DNA of 64,000 bases from Streptomyces sp. NBRC 110611 (GTDB lineage: Bacteria > Actinomycetota > Actinomycetes > Streptomycetales > Streptomycetaceae). A program made the position numbers and the translations under genes. The notes under the pieces were generated by a model. It searched no databases. It saw only the letters and a program-made list of their open reading frames with translations, and was not told the origin of the DNA. Positions 45,592-54,254 of the stretch are shown in pieces (position 1 is the first letter of the stretch; each line of letters starts with the position of its first letter). The stretch spans positions 441,846 to 505,845 of the forward strand of contig NZ_BBUY01000003.1 in assembly GCF_001590865.1 (NCBI RefSeq), written 5' to 3'.

Positions 45592-46499
45592 CCACGCTCC
45601 ACATCGACCACGTCTCCCGCTGGTTCGGCAATGTCGTCGCCGTCAACGACATCACCATGACCATCGGCCCCGGTGTCACCGGCCTGCTCGGCCCCAACGG
45701 CGCCGGCAAGTCCACCCTGATCAACATGATGGGCGGCTTCCTCGCCCCCTCCAACGGCTCCGTCACCCTCGACGGGACGACGATCTGGCGGAACGCCGCC
45801 ATCTACCGCCACATCGGCATCGTGCCCGAGCGTGAGGCGATGTACGACTTCCTCACCGGGCGCGAATTCGTCCTGGCCAACGCGGAGTTGCACGGCCTCG
45901 GCCGGCGGGAGGCGGCCCGGGCGCTGGCCACCGTCGAGATGGAGTACGCCCAGGACCGCAAGGTCTCGACGTACAGCAAGGGCATGCGGCAGCGGGTGAA
46001 GATGGCCTCCGCGCTGGTCCACGACCCGTCGGTGCTGCTGCTCGACGAGCCGTTCAACGGCATGGACCCGCGCCAGCGGATGCAGCTGATGGAGCTGCTG
46101 CGGCAGATGGGTGACCAGGGCCGTACGGTGCTGTTCTCCTCGCACATCCTCGAAGAGGTCGAGCAACTCGCCTCGCACATCGAGGTGGTGGTGGCCGGCC
46201 GGCACGCCGCGTCCGGTGACTTCCGCAAGATCCGCCGGCTGATGACCGACCGCCCGCACCGCTACCTCGTCCGGTCCGACAACGACCGCGCGCTGGCCGG
46301 GGCGCTGATCGCCGACCCGTCCACCTCCGGCATCGAAGTGGACCTCGTCGAGGGCGCGCTGCGCATCCAGGCGGTCGACTTCGGCCGCTTCACCGAACTC
46401 CTGCCACGGGTCGCCCGCGACCACGGCATCCGCCTGCTGACGGTCTCGCCCTCCGATGAATCGCTGGAATCCGTCTTCTCCTACCTCGTCGCGGCCTGA
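45588..46499 (+). CDS. ABC transporter ATPase 2
   Basis: 303 residues. Walker A GPNGAGKSTLINMMGG, signature YSKGMRQRVKMASAL, Walker B LLLDEPFNGMDPRQ and switch SHILEEVE. The signature differs from ATPase 1, and the two pair with two different permeases, so the cluster may make one heteromeric exporter or two. GTG start coupled to the previous stop. Confidence 0.9.
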   Translation: MTTLHIDHVSRWFGNVVAVNDITMTIGPGVTGLLGPNGAGKSTLINMMGGFLAPSNGSVTLDGTTIWRNAAIYRHIGIVPEREAMYDFLTGREFVLANAELHGLGRREAARALATVEMEYAQDRKVSTYSKGMRQRVKMASALVHDPSVLLLDEPFNGMDPRQRMQLMELLRQMGDQGRTVLFSSHILEEVEQLASHIEVVVAGRHAASGDFRKIRRLMTDRPHRYLVRSDNDRALAGALIADPSTSGIEVDLVEGALRIQAVDFGRFTELLPRVARDHGIRLLTVSPSDESLESVFSYLVAA

Positions 46500-46521
46500 G
46501 GCCTGAAAGGAGCCCTGACGC

Positions 46522-47298
46522 ATGTCCACGACCACCCCGACGGCCTCGCCGGCGTCCACCGCCGCGCCCAAGGCCTCGCTGTTCCACCCGACCGTCGCCC
46601 GGCTGACCTACCGAGCCCTGCTCGGCCGGCGCCGAGCCCTGATCCTCTTCGTCCTGCCGGCCCTTCTGGTGGCCCTCGCGGCCGCCGTCCGGGCGCTGGC
46701 CGGCGCCGACGACGCCACCGCCGGCGGCATCCTGGGCGGCTTCGCGCTGGGCACGATGGTGCCGCTGATCGGCGTCATCGCCGGTACGGGCGCGATCGGA
46801 CCGGAGATCGACGACGGCTCGGTGGTCTATCTGCTGGCCAAGCCGGTGTCCCGGCCGACGATCATCCTCACCAAACTCCTCGTCGCGACGGGCGTCACGG
46901 TCGTCTTCTCCGCCGTCCCCGTGCTGCTCGCCGGCTATCTCCTGAACGGCAACAGCCAGCAGATAGCGGTGGGTTACGCGGTGGCGGCGGCGATCGCCTC
47001 GGTCGCCTACAGCGCGCTCTTCCTCCTCTTCGGCACGATCAGCCGGCACGCCGTGGTCTTCGGCCTGGTCTACGCGCTGGTCTGGGAGGCGTTCGTCGGA
47101 AACCTCGTCCCCGGTGCGCGGACCCTCAGCATCCAGCAGTGGGCACTCGCCATCGGCCAGCGGGTCGCCGGAGACGGCGCGATCAGCGCCGACGTCCAAC
47201 TCCCGCTCGCGATATGCCTGCTGGTGGCTCTCACGGCAGGCGCGACCTGGTACGCCGGCCGTCGGCTCAAGGCGCTCACCCTGGCGGGCGAGGAGTAA
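46522..47298 (+). CDS. ABC-2 type permease 2
   Basis: 258 residues, about six hydrophobic helices. It contains GPEIDDGSVVYLLAKPVSRPTIILTK, split here as EIDDGSVVYLLAKPVSR, the pattern of ABC-2 permeases (gate between helices 2 and 3). It is 22 bp after ATPase 2 and completes the four-gene operon. A short GC hairpin follows and overlaps the end of the convergent mltG-like gene. Confidence 0.87.
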   Translation: MSTTTPTASPASTAAPKASLFHPTVARLTYRALLGRRRALILFVLPALLVALAAAVRALAGADDATAGGILGGFALGTMVPLIGVIAGTGAIGPEIDDGSVVYLLAKPVSRPTIILTKLLVATGVTVVFSAVPVLLAGYLLNGNSQQIAVGYAVAAAIASVAYSALFLLFGTISRHAVVFGLVYALVWEAFVGNLVPGARTLSIQQWALAIGQRVAGDGAISADVQLPLAICLLVALTAGATWYAGRRLKALTLAGEE

Positions 47299-47322
47299 CG
47301 GAGGAGCCGGAGCACACGGCAT

Positions 47323-47347
47323 GGGGGCGAACGCGCTATGCGCCCCC
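47323..47347. terminator. Possible bidirectional terminator
   Basis: GGGGGCG (47323-47329) pairs with CGCCCCC (47341-47347) between the convergent ABC and mltG-like genes. The stem is short (7 bp), but its placement suits both transcripts. Confidence 0.4.
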
Positions 47348-48112
47348 GCCGCTGCTCTTCTGCCGGTCGTTGAACTCCTGCACGTTCCGCAGATGTTCCT
47401 GGTAGTCGGCGGTGAAGCGGGTGTCGCCCGGCTTGACGGTGACGAAGTACAGCCAGTCCCCGGCGGGCGGTGCCCCCGCCGCCTTGAGCGCGTCCGCCCC
47501 CGGGCTGTCGATCGGGGTGGGCGGCAGCCCCCGGCGCCGGTAGGTGTTGTACGGGCTCTTGTGCTCGGTGTCGGCGTGGCTGGTGTTGAGAGTGCTGCGG
47601 CCCAGTGCGTAGTTGATCGTCGAATCCATCTGCAGCGGCATCCGCCGGGCCAGCCGGTTCTCGATGACCCGCGCGACCCGGCCCATGTCGGCCGACCGGT
47701 CCGCCTCCGCCTGCACGATGCTGGCGATCACGACGGTCCGGTAGGACGTGATGTGATCGTCGGCGAGCCGCTGGTTGGCGGTCCTGACCATGTACGAGAG
47801 CAGGGAGGCCGGGCCGGCGTCCGGGTCGATCGGATATGTCGCCGGAAAGAGGTAACCCTCCGGATTGCCTCTGGCCTCGGTCGGAAGCGGAAGGCGCGCG
47901 GTTCCGGCGGCCTTCGCGGTGGAGCCGCCGGGCAGGTGCAGGGCCCGGTCCACGGCGGCGTAGATCTGTGTCGCCCGCTGCCCCTCCGGGACGGTCAGCT
48001 TCGCCCGCTCCGGCCCCCGCAGCAGCCGCGGCAGGAGCAGCACCGCGAGGATCACCAGAACGGCCAGGACGGCAACGATGACGAGTCGGCCGATGCGCTG
48101 AACATGGCTCAT
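47336..48112 (-). CDS. MltG/YceG-like endolytic transglycosylase
   Basis: 258 residues. One N-terminal membrane helix (about 8-29) is followed by an extracytoplasmic YceG domain: LTVPEGQRATQIYAAV, then GYLFPATYPI, ASIVQAEA (catalytic Glu), MGRVARVIENRL, and MQMDSTINYALG-like (here LQMDSTINYAL). MltG cleaves nascent glycan strands to set their length. Streptomyces usually has a longer MltG near aroE; this shorter copy is probably a paralogue. ATG 48112 lacks a good ribosome site and lies 25 bp from the end of the palindromic element, so its expression may depend on that element. Confidence 0.85.
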   Translation of the reverse strand: MSHVQRIGRLVIVAVLAVLVILAVLLLPRLLRGPERAKLTVPEGQRATQIYAAVDRALHLPGGSTAKAAGTARLPLPTEARGNPEGYLFPATYPIDPDAGPASLLSYMVRTANQRLADDHITSYRTVVIASIVQAEADRSADMGRVARVIENRLARRMPLQMDSTINYALGRSTLNTSHADTEHKSPYNTYRRRGLPPTPIDSPGADALKAAGAPPAGDWLYFVTVKPGDTRFTADYQEHLRNVQEFNDRQKSSGGGA

Positions 48113-48137
48113 AGGTCCGCACCGTATCGCTGCGCCC

Positions 48138-48518
48138 TTCCGCTGCGCTTGGCCTGCTTCCCACGTTTTTGGCTTTCCCGCCGTGGCGCCTGGCGGCGGG
48201 CTGTTTTCCGCTGCGCGGGGCTGTACGTCACGGGTGCGCCCCTCCGGACTGGCGTCCTGCGGTGCGCCCCCTCCCGTGGGTAGGGGGGACCTCGTCGGTG
48301 GGGGTGACCGTAGCCCTGTACGTGTCCGCAGTGGACCACTCGCGTCCACCCCCACCGGCCGTCTTCTCTCCCCCTCACGGGAGGGGCCGCTCCGCAGGAC
48401 GGCAGTCCGGAGGAGCGGACCCGCACCCGACCAAACCACGCCCGCCGCAGGCGCAACGGCGAGAAACGCCCGCGGCGGGACGGCCGACAACGTGGGAAGT
48501 CAGCCAAGCGCAGCGGAA
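48138..48518. repeat. 381-bp near-palindromic (MITE-like) element
   Basis: The ends match as inverted repeats: 48138-48167 against 48489-48518 (27 of 30). The interior is also inverted: the CCCTCCGGACTGGCGTCCTG block (about 48240-48259) matches AGGACGGCAGTCCGGAGG (about 48397-48414), and the centre GGTGGGGGTGAC pairs with GTCCACCCCCACC. The whole stretch could fold as one long hairpin. No transposase and no clear target duplication are visible. Its right end overlaps the last codons and stop of the LysA-like gene; its left end lies 25 bp before the mltG-like start. Confidence 0.8.
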
Positions 48519-49768
48519 AGTAAGTCGCCAGGCCGGATGTCCCCCGGAAGCGGGACATCGGCGGCCAGTACGTCACCGCCGTCGCAGTGCCGTCCGACGA
48601 CGGTGACGGGCTCCGGTGCGGCGGGTGAGGCGCGGCCGACCAGCCGGGGCGCGGAGCGCACCCCGTACAGCGCCGGCCGTGGGGTGTCGCTCATGCCGGC
48701 GTCCACCGCCACGAACGTGTGCCCACCGGACCGTTGGACGGCCAGCACCCGGTAGAGGACGACCCCGGCCGGACCCGCGATGGCACGGCCCGGTTCGACG
48801 GCGAGCCGGGGTACCGGGAGACCGGCCGTCGCACAGCCGCCCGCCAGCTCCGCGCGGATCTTGACGCCGAGGGTGGCGATATCCAGCGCGGGCTCACCGG
48901 GGCGGTGGGCGATGCCATGGCCGCCGCCGAGATTCAGTTCGGTAAGGACGACACCGTGCTGGTCATGGATCCGCGCCAGCAGCCCGATCAGCCGCCGTAC
49001 CGCCGAGAGGTAGGGCTTGGCAGTGGTGATCTGCGAGCCCAAGTGGCAGTGCAGGCCGACCAGTTCGAGGCGTGGCTGGCCGAGTACCCGGGTGATGGCG
49101 TGCTGCGCGGAACCGTCGGCGAGCGACAGCCCGGACTTCTGGTGGTCGGTCCCGGCGCGGAGCCTGGCCTGGCCGCCGGCGGCGATCCCCGGCACGACCC
49201 TGATCAGCACCTTCTGCCGGCTGCCTGCCGGGACCGCGGCGGCCAGCCGCGCTATCTGCGTGGTGGAGCCGATGACGATCCGCCCGACCCCGAGGCGGAG
49301 ACCGGCCCGCAGACCGTCCGGGCTCCTGGCGTTGCCGTGCAGCACCATCCGCTCGGGCGGGAATCCGGTGGTGACGGCCGGCTCCAGCTCGCCGGCGGAG
49401 CAGACGGCCAGGCCCAGGCCCTCCTCCCGCACCCAGTGGACCATCGCGTGGCACAGGAACGCCCTGGCCGTGTAGTAGACGTCGGCGCCGGCGAAGGCCC
49501 GCAGGTAGGCGCGGCAGCGGCGGCGTACCTCGGCCTCGTCCAGGATGTAGGCGGGGGTGCCGAAGCGGTCGGCCAGCTCGGTGAGCGGCACACCGCCCAC
49601 GGCCGTCTCGCCGTGCGGGAGCGGCGCCGCGGCGGCCGGCCGGACCGGCTCGGTGGCGGTACGCGGCGCGGGCGTCACGGCGGTGGCCCGGGGGGTGGCT
49701 TGAGCGATCACCGGGGCAGCGGCCGGAGCGGCTGCCTGGGCGGTCCGGGGCAGAGTGCGGTGACCCAT
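48500..49768 (-). pseudogene. LysA-like PLP decarboxylase lacking the PLP lysine and the C-terminus
   Basis: 422 residues of the diaminopimelate/ornithine decarboxylase fold (family III). Recognisable: LHCHLGSQI, NLGGGHGIAH, EPGRAIAGPAG, VDAGMSD and RHCDGGDVLAAD (Cys of the opposing active site). In LysA the cofactor lysine lies in YAGKAFL; here the codon is AGG, giving YTARAFL, so no Schiff base can form. The chain stops after PGDLLSAALG, about 50 residues before the family end, losing the GAY-x3-MASNYN substrate motif; the last residues are encoded by the end of the palindromic element. An Ala/Pro-rich leader of about 50 residues is extra. Decarboxylase activity is unlikely; it may be a dying paralogue or a pseudoenzyme. 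It is 16 bp after the SAV_915-like gene. Confidence 0.8.
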
Positions 49769-49784
49769 GAGCGTCGCCCCTTCC

Positions 49785-50117
49785 TCAGACGGCCTGGAGG
49801 TGCGGGCGCACGCGGGGTGTACGTGACAGATGCGCGGCCTCTAGGACGAGCCGGGGGTCGACGATCAGTATCGCGCCGACCGGTTCGGCCAGCGCCCGCA
49901 GCGCGGGTTCGGAGAGCCTGATCCAGCGCTGGCCGCCGCCGAGGGACGCGGCGAGCCGCTGGGCCGAGGTGAAGCCGACGACGGTACGGCCGCCGAGCGG
50001 AGTGCGGAACAGGCGGGCCGTACAGCCCGCGGGGCCCGACCGGACGGGGACGAAGAGAGGCCCGGCCGGGACACGTTCGGAAGGCTCGGGGTCTTCCGCG
50101 TAGCGAGGGTGGAACAC
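49785..50117 (-). CDS. SAV_915/SseB-like small protein
   Basis: 110 residues. It matches in outline the Streptomyces SAV_915 family: a short alpha/beta protein with FVPVRSGPAG, TPLGGRTVVGFTSAQRLAA and VGAILIVDPRLVLEAA. The SseB N-terminal domain has a similar pattern. Function unknown. GTG 50117 has GAGGAG seven bases upstream and is preferred over GTG 50138. It is immediately upstream of the LysA-like gene, probably co-transcribed. Confidence 0.75.
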   Translation of the reverse strand: MFHPRYAEDPEPSERVPAGPLFVPVRSGPAGCTARLFRTPLGGRTVVGFTSAQRLAASLGGGQRWIRLSEPALRALAEPVGAILIVDPRLVLEAAHLSRTPRVRPHLQAV

Positions 50118-50387
50118 GGCGTTGCTCCTCGAAGGCACCTGGGCCGCCCCGAACCGGTGGATGACGCAGACGCCGGGGCTCGGCTCTGCCGACGCGATTG
50201 TCGGCCTCGCCGACGCTATGCCCGGCGGGAGGGGGCCCTCGGGGGGCGTTTACGCGTTATTGACGGGTTGTGGCCCCTACTTGACGCATTCGCTGCGGCC
50301 GGCCGAGTTCCATGCCTCCCAGGCCGTGAAGGAGCAACGGTGGGTAGCGGGCGGAAACGGTAGGTAGTTGCCGATAAGCGTGGCAGG

Positions 50388-51230
50388 TCAGCCAAAGAGG
50401 CGTTCCAGGACGACGGCGATGCCGTCCTCCTCGTTGGACACGGTGAGTTCGTCGGCGACTGCCTTCAGTTCGTCGTGGGCATTGGCCATCGCCACGCCGT
50501 GTGCGGCCCAGGCGAACATCGGTATGTCATTGGGCATATCGCCGAAGGCCACCGTCTCCTTGGCGGTGAGGCCGAGTCGGCGGGCGGCCAGCGACAGCCC
50601 GGTCGCCTTCGTCAGGCCCAGCGGCAGCAGTTCGACGATCCCCTCGCCGGCCATCGTCACGCCCACCAGATCACCGGCGACCTGGCGCGCGACGGCCGCC
50701 AGCGCGTCGTCGTCCAGGGTCGGGTGCTGGAGGTAGACCTTGTTGAGCGGGGCCGTCCACAGCTCGCCGAGATCGTCGATCATGACGTTCGGCAGCGGGC
50801 CCTCCTGGACGCGGTAGCCGGGGCCGACCAGTACCTCGCCGTCCAGGCCGTCCCGGCTCGCCGCCAGGAACAGCGGTCCGGCCTCCGCCTCGATCTTGGA
50901 CACGGCGAGGCCGGCCAGCTGGCGGTCGAGGGTGACCGAGGTCAGCAGGCGGTGCTCACCGGCGTGGTAGACCTGGGCGCCCTGGCCGCACACCGCGAGG
51001 CCCTGGTAGTCGAGGGCGTCGAGGATGTGCCGGGTCCAGGGCACCGCCCGGCCGGTGACGACGATGTGCGCCGCGCCCGCCTCGGTGGCCGTGGTGAGTG
51101 CCCGGCGCGTGCGCTCGGAGACGGTGTCGTCCGGGCGCAGCAGCGTGCCGTCGAGGTCCGTCGCGATGAGCTTGTACGGCAGCGGCGGGACGGCGGGCCG
51201 GCCGTCCGCTGCCGGGGCTGCCCCGCTCAC
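50388..51230 (-). CDS. HAD-superfamily hydrolase, Cof-type
   Basis: 280 residues. Motif [15 protein letters not shown], motif [12 protein letters not shown], Lys in [11 protein letters not shown] and motif [13 protein letters not shown] are intact, with a Cof-type cap. It is a paralogue of the protein at 31497-32447. GTG 51230 overlaps the serS stop (GTGA, 51227-51230), so it is translated with serS. Substrate unknown; Cof-type phosphatases act on many phosphorylated metabolites. Confidence 0.9.
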   Translation of the reverse strand: MSGAAPAADGRPAVPPLPYKLIATDLDGTLLRPDDTVSERTRRALTTATEAGAAHIVVTGRAVPWTRHILDALDYQGLAVCGQGAQVYHAGEHRLLTSVTLDRQLAGLAVSKIEAEAGPLFLAASRDGLDGEVLVGPGYRVQEGPLPNVMIDDLGELWTAPLNKVYLQHPTLDDDALAAVARQVAGDLVGVTMAGEGIVELLPLGLTKATGLSLAARRLGLTAKETVAFGDMPNDIPMFAWAAHGVAMANAHDELKAVADELTVSNEEDGIAVVLERLFG

Positions 51231-52516
51231 TTGGCGACGGGTTCGAGGGTTTCGCGGCCGCCCAGGTAGGGGCGGAGCGCCTCGGGGACGTGTACGGAGC
51301 CGTCCGCCCGCTGGTGGTTCTCGAAGAGCGCCACGATCGTGCGCGGGATGGCGCAGAGCGTGCCGTTGAGCGTCGCCAGCGGCTGGACCTTCGGCTTGCC
51401 GTCGACGGTCTCGCGCATCCGGACCGAGAGCCGGCGCGCCTGGAACTCGTTGCAGTTCGAGGCCGAGGTCAGCTCGCGGTACTTGCCCTGGGTGGGGATC
51501 CAGGCCTCGCAGTCGAACTTGCGGGAGGCCGAGGCGCCGAGGTCGCCGGTGGCGACATCGATGACCTGGAAGGGCAGCTCAAGGGAGGTCAGCCACTGCT
51601 TCTCCCAGTCCAGGAGGCGCTGGTGCTCGTTCTCGGCGTCTTCCGGAGCGACGTAGGAGAACATCTCCACCTTGTCGAACTGGTGGACGCGGAAGATGCC
51701 CCGGGTGTCCTTGCCGTACGTACCGGCCTCACGGCGGAAGCAAGGGGAGAAACCGGCGTAGCGCAGCGGCAGCTTGGCCGCGTCGACGATCTCGTCCATG
51801 TGGTACGCGGCGAGCGGGACCTCGGAGGTGCCGACCAGGTAGTAGTCGTCCTTCTCCAGGTGGTAGACGTTCTCGGCGGCCTGGCCGAGGAAGCCGGTGC
51901 CCTCCATGGCGCGCGGGCGGACCAGCGCGGGGGTCAGCATCGGGGTGAAGCCGGCCTCGGTGGCCTGGGCGATGGCGGCGTTGACGAGCGCGAGCTCCAG
52001 CAGCGCGCCGACGCCGGTCAGGTAGTAGAAGCGCGAGCCGGAGACCTTGGCGCCGCGCTCGACGTCGATCGCGCCGAGCAGCTCGCCGATCTCCAGGTGG
52101 TCCTTGGGCTCGAAGCCCTCGGCGGTGAAGTCGCGGATCGTGCCGTGCGTCTCCAGGACGCGGAAGTCCTCTTCGCCGCCGACCGGTACATCGGGGTGGA
52201 CGAGGTTGCCGAGCTTGCGCAGCAGCTGCTGGGTCTCTTCCTTGGCCTCGTCCTGGGCGGCGTCGGCGGCCTTGACAGCGGCCGCCAGCTCACCGGCCTT
52301 CTTCAGCAGCTCGGCCTTCTCGTCGCCGGCGGCCTTGGGGATGAGCTTGCCGAGTGCCTTCTGTTCGGCACGCAGCTCGTCGAAGCGGACGCTGGACGAC
52401 CTGCGCCGCTCGTCGGCGGAGAGGAGTGCGTCGACGAGGTCGACGTCCTCTCCACGGGCGCGCTGGGACGCGCGCACACGGTCGGGGTCCTCACGGAGCA
52501 GGCGAAGGTCAATCAC
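51227..52516 (-). CDS. serS: Seryl-tRNA synthetase
   Basis: 429 residues. The N-terminal coiled-coil arm that holds tRNA-Ser is rich in Lys/Glu/Ala (about 30-105). The class II core follows: motif 2 [14 protein letters not shown], with HQFDKVE, and motif 3 [17 protein letters not shown]. It charges tRNA-Ser with serine. GTG 52516 begins [17 protein letters not shown], the usual start of SerS; the longer frame to 52549 is not supported. It is co-transcribed with the HAD gene and follows a DnaA-box-rich intergenic region. Confidence 0.97.
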   Translation of the reverse strand: MIDLRLLREDPDRVRASQRARGEDVDLVDALLSADERRRSSSVRFDELRAEQKALGKLIPKAAGDEKAELLKKAGELAAAVKAADAAQDEAKEETQQLLRKLGNLVHPDVPVGGEEDFRVLETHGTIRDFTAEGFEPKDHLEIGELLGAIDVERGAKVSGSRFYYLTGVGALLELALVNAAIAQATEAGFTPMLTPALVRPRAMEGTGFLGQAAENVYHLEKDDYYLVGTSEVPLAAYHMDEIVDAAKLPLRYAGFSPCFRREAGTYGKDTRGIFRVHQFDKVEMFSYVAPEDAENEHQRLLDWEKQWLTSLELPFQVIDVATGDLGASASRKFDCEAWIPTQGKYRELTSASNCNEFQARRLSVRMRETVDGKPKVQPLATLNGTLCAIPRTIVALFENHQRADGSVHVPEALRPYLGGRETLEPVAK

Positions 52517-52765
52517 ATCCACCAGGCTACCGGGGCCGTGCCCCGCCACTCGACGTGATATTCACCGGGGTGGCCTTTTGTCTGGTTTGCGCAGTTTATT
52601 CCCTTGGGGGTGGGGAGTGCGGGGGAAGTGCCGGGGGGAATTCGCGAGGTCCGCGAGGGGGGTCGTGAGGGGGGTGTATGGGGGGTTTCGTGGTGTCCGG
52701 GGCGGGGGCTTTGCACGGCTGGGCGGGGGGAGTTGCGGCCCTGGTTTTCCCCGGACAACTCCCGG

Positions 52766-53098
52766 TTGTCCACAGGCTCTGAGGGTTCTCGGAATCTTAT
52801 CCACAGGCTGTGTGTGGGATCTGTGGAAGTCGGAGGCGATCATTCCGCTCTTGAAATGCTCGGCTAAGGATTCTCCGTCTAAACCCCGTTCCCGCACTCT
52901 TTCGTGTGGGATTGCCTCGCTCTAAAGGATTGATTGCGTAAATTGTGCTGACGAGGGCCGGGGCGGGGTGCTGTGGAGTGGCGCGGAACGGCGCGGCGCC
53001 AGTGCGGTGTCAGTAGGGCGATTTGTCGACTCTGTCCGGCCTTCGTGTCGACTTACCCACAGGTCGAGAACCGAACCTGTGGAAAACTTTGTGGACAA
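52766..53098. other. DnaA-box cluster between pheA and serS
   Basis: Within 333 bp of intergenic DNA: TTGTCCACA (52766-52774, +), TTATCCACA (52797-52805, +), TTACCCACA (53053-53061, +), TTTTCCACA (53078-53086, -) and TTGTCCACA (53090-53098, -). Two match the preferred Streptomyces DnaA box exactly and two have one change. Weaker matches (TGTGGAAGT at 52822) lie between. No dnaA, dnaN or replication gene is nearby. The whole gap 52517-53145 has no gene; it must also hold the serS promoter. Confidence 0.8.
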
Positions 53099-53145
53099 CC
53101 CACAGCCTCCCCAAAGCCGCAGGTTGTGCCGCCGCGGTGGCCGGC

Positions 53146-54072
53146 TCAGGCCCGTCCGTCCAGGCAGCGCGCCAGCCAGTCCGACGCCTCGGTGAACGCC
53201 GAGTCGGTCACCTGCCGGCGCACGGTCGGTGTCGTCTCGTCCGCCCGCGGATACGAGCCGAGGAACCGCACATCGCGGCAGACCCGCTTGAGGCCCATCA
53301 GGACCTCGCTGACCCGGCGGTCGGTGATGTGCCCCTCGCAGTCGACCGAGAAGCAGTAGCGCCCGATGCCCTCACCGGTCGGCCGCGACTCGATCCGCAT
53401 CATGCTGACGCCGCGCACCGCGTACTCCTGCAGCAGCTCCAGCAGCGCACCGGGGTGGTCCTCGGACAGCCACAGCACGACCGAGGTCTTGTCCGCACCG
53501 GTCCGCGCCGCGGGCCGGGCCGGGCGGCCCACCAGGACGAAGCGGGTGGTCGCGTTCTCCGCGTCATGGATGTCGGTGACCAGCGGCGTCAGCCCGTACG
53601 TCGCCGCCGCGAACTCCCCCGCGAACGCGCCGTCGTAGCGCCCCTCCTGCACCAGCCGCGCGCCATCGGCGTTCGAGGCCGCCGACTCCCATACGGCCTC
53701 GGGGAGTTGGGACGCCAGCCACTTGCGCACCTGCGGCTGGGCGACCGGGTGCCCGGTCACCGTCTTGACGTCGTCGAGTGACGTACCGGGGCGCACCAGC
53801 AGCGCGAAGGTGATCGGCAGCAGTACCTCGCGGTAGATCATCAGCGGTTCGCCGGCGGCGAGTTCGTCGAGGGTGGTGGTCACCCCGCCCTCGACGGAGT
53901 TCTCGATCGGCACCAGGGCGGCCGCCGCGTCACCGGCCCGCACCGCGTCCAGCGCGGTCGGCACCGACACCATCGGCACCAGTTCACGGGTCGCCGCCTC
54001 CGGCAGGCTGCGCAGCGCGGCCTCCGTGAACGTGCCCGCCGGGCCGAGATACGTATAGCGGCTGGCCGACAT
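53146..54072 (-). CDS. pheA: Prephenate dehydratase
   Basis: 308 residues, monofunctional. The catalytic PDT domain (about 1-185) has YLGPAGTFTEAAL, VPIENSVEGGV and the catalytic TTRFVLVG (Thr-Thr-Arg-Phe). The C-terminal ACT regulatory domain (about 200-275) has HPGALLELLQEYAVRGVSM and the ESRPTGEG phenylalanine-binding motif. It makes phenylpyruvate for phenylalanine synthesis and is feedback inhibited by Phe. ATG 54072 follows GGAG. It is alone between the dtpA cluster and serS. Confidence 0.97.
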   Translation of the reverse strand: MSASRYTYLGPAGTFTEAALRSLPEAATRELVPMVSVPTALDAVRAGDAAAALVPIENSVEGGVTTTLDELAAGEPLMIYREVLLPITFALLVRPGTSLDDVKTVTGHPVAQPQVRKWLASQLPEAVWESAASNADGARLVQEGRYDGAFAGEFAAATYGLTPLVTDIHDAENATTRFVLVGRPARPAARTGADKTSVVLWLSEDHPGALLELLQEYAVRGVSMMRIESRPTGEGIGRYCFSVDCEGHITDRRVSEVLMGLKRVCRDVRFLGSYPRADETTPTVRRQVTDSAFTEASDWLARCLDGRA

Positions 54073-54187
54073 CGTGAGCACTCCCTCGCGTCCTGCGGGG
54101 GCACCCCGCCGATCTTCTTCCTGACTGCCACGATACCCAGCCGCCCGGACACCCGGGCGGGACTTCCCGCAGCTGGAACGGGCGGAG

Positions 54188-54252
54188 GGGCAGGCCGGAC
54201 GGCTGTCCCCCCGGCTGGACGGGCAGGCCGGACGGCTGTCCTCCGGCCGGAC
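54188..54252. repeat. 33-bp spaced repeat upstream of pheA
   Basis: GGGCAGGCCGGACGGCTGTCC occurs at 54188-54208 and again at 54221-54241 (33 bp apart), with a partial third copy (GGCCGGACGGCT) to 54255. The array lies between pheA and the end of the DyP gene. Role unknown. Confidence 0.6.
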
Positions 54253-54254
54253 GG

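Noticed and set aside
52822..52830. TGTGGAAGT as another DnaA box
   Set aside because: Three mismatches to TTGTCCACA; counted only as a weak flank of the cluster.
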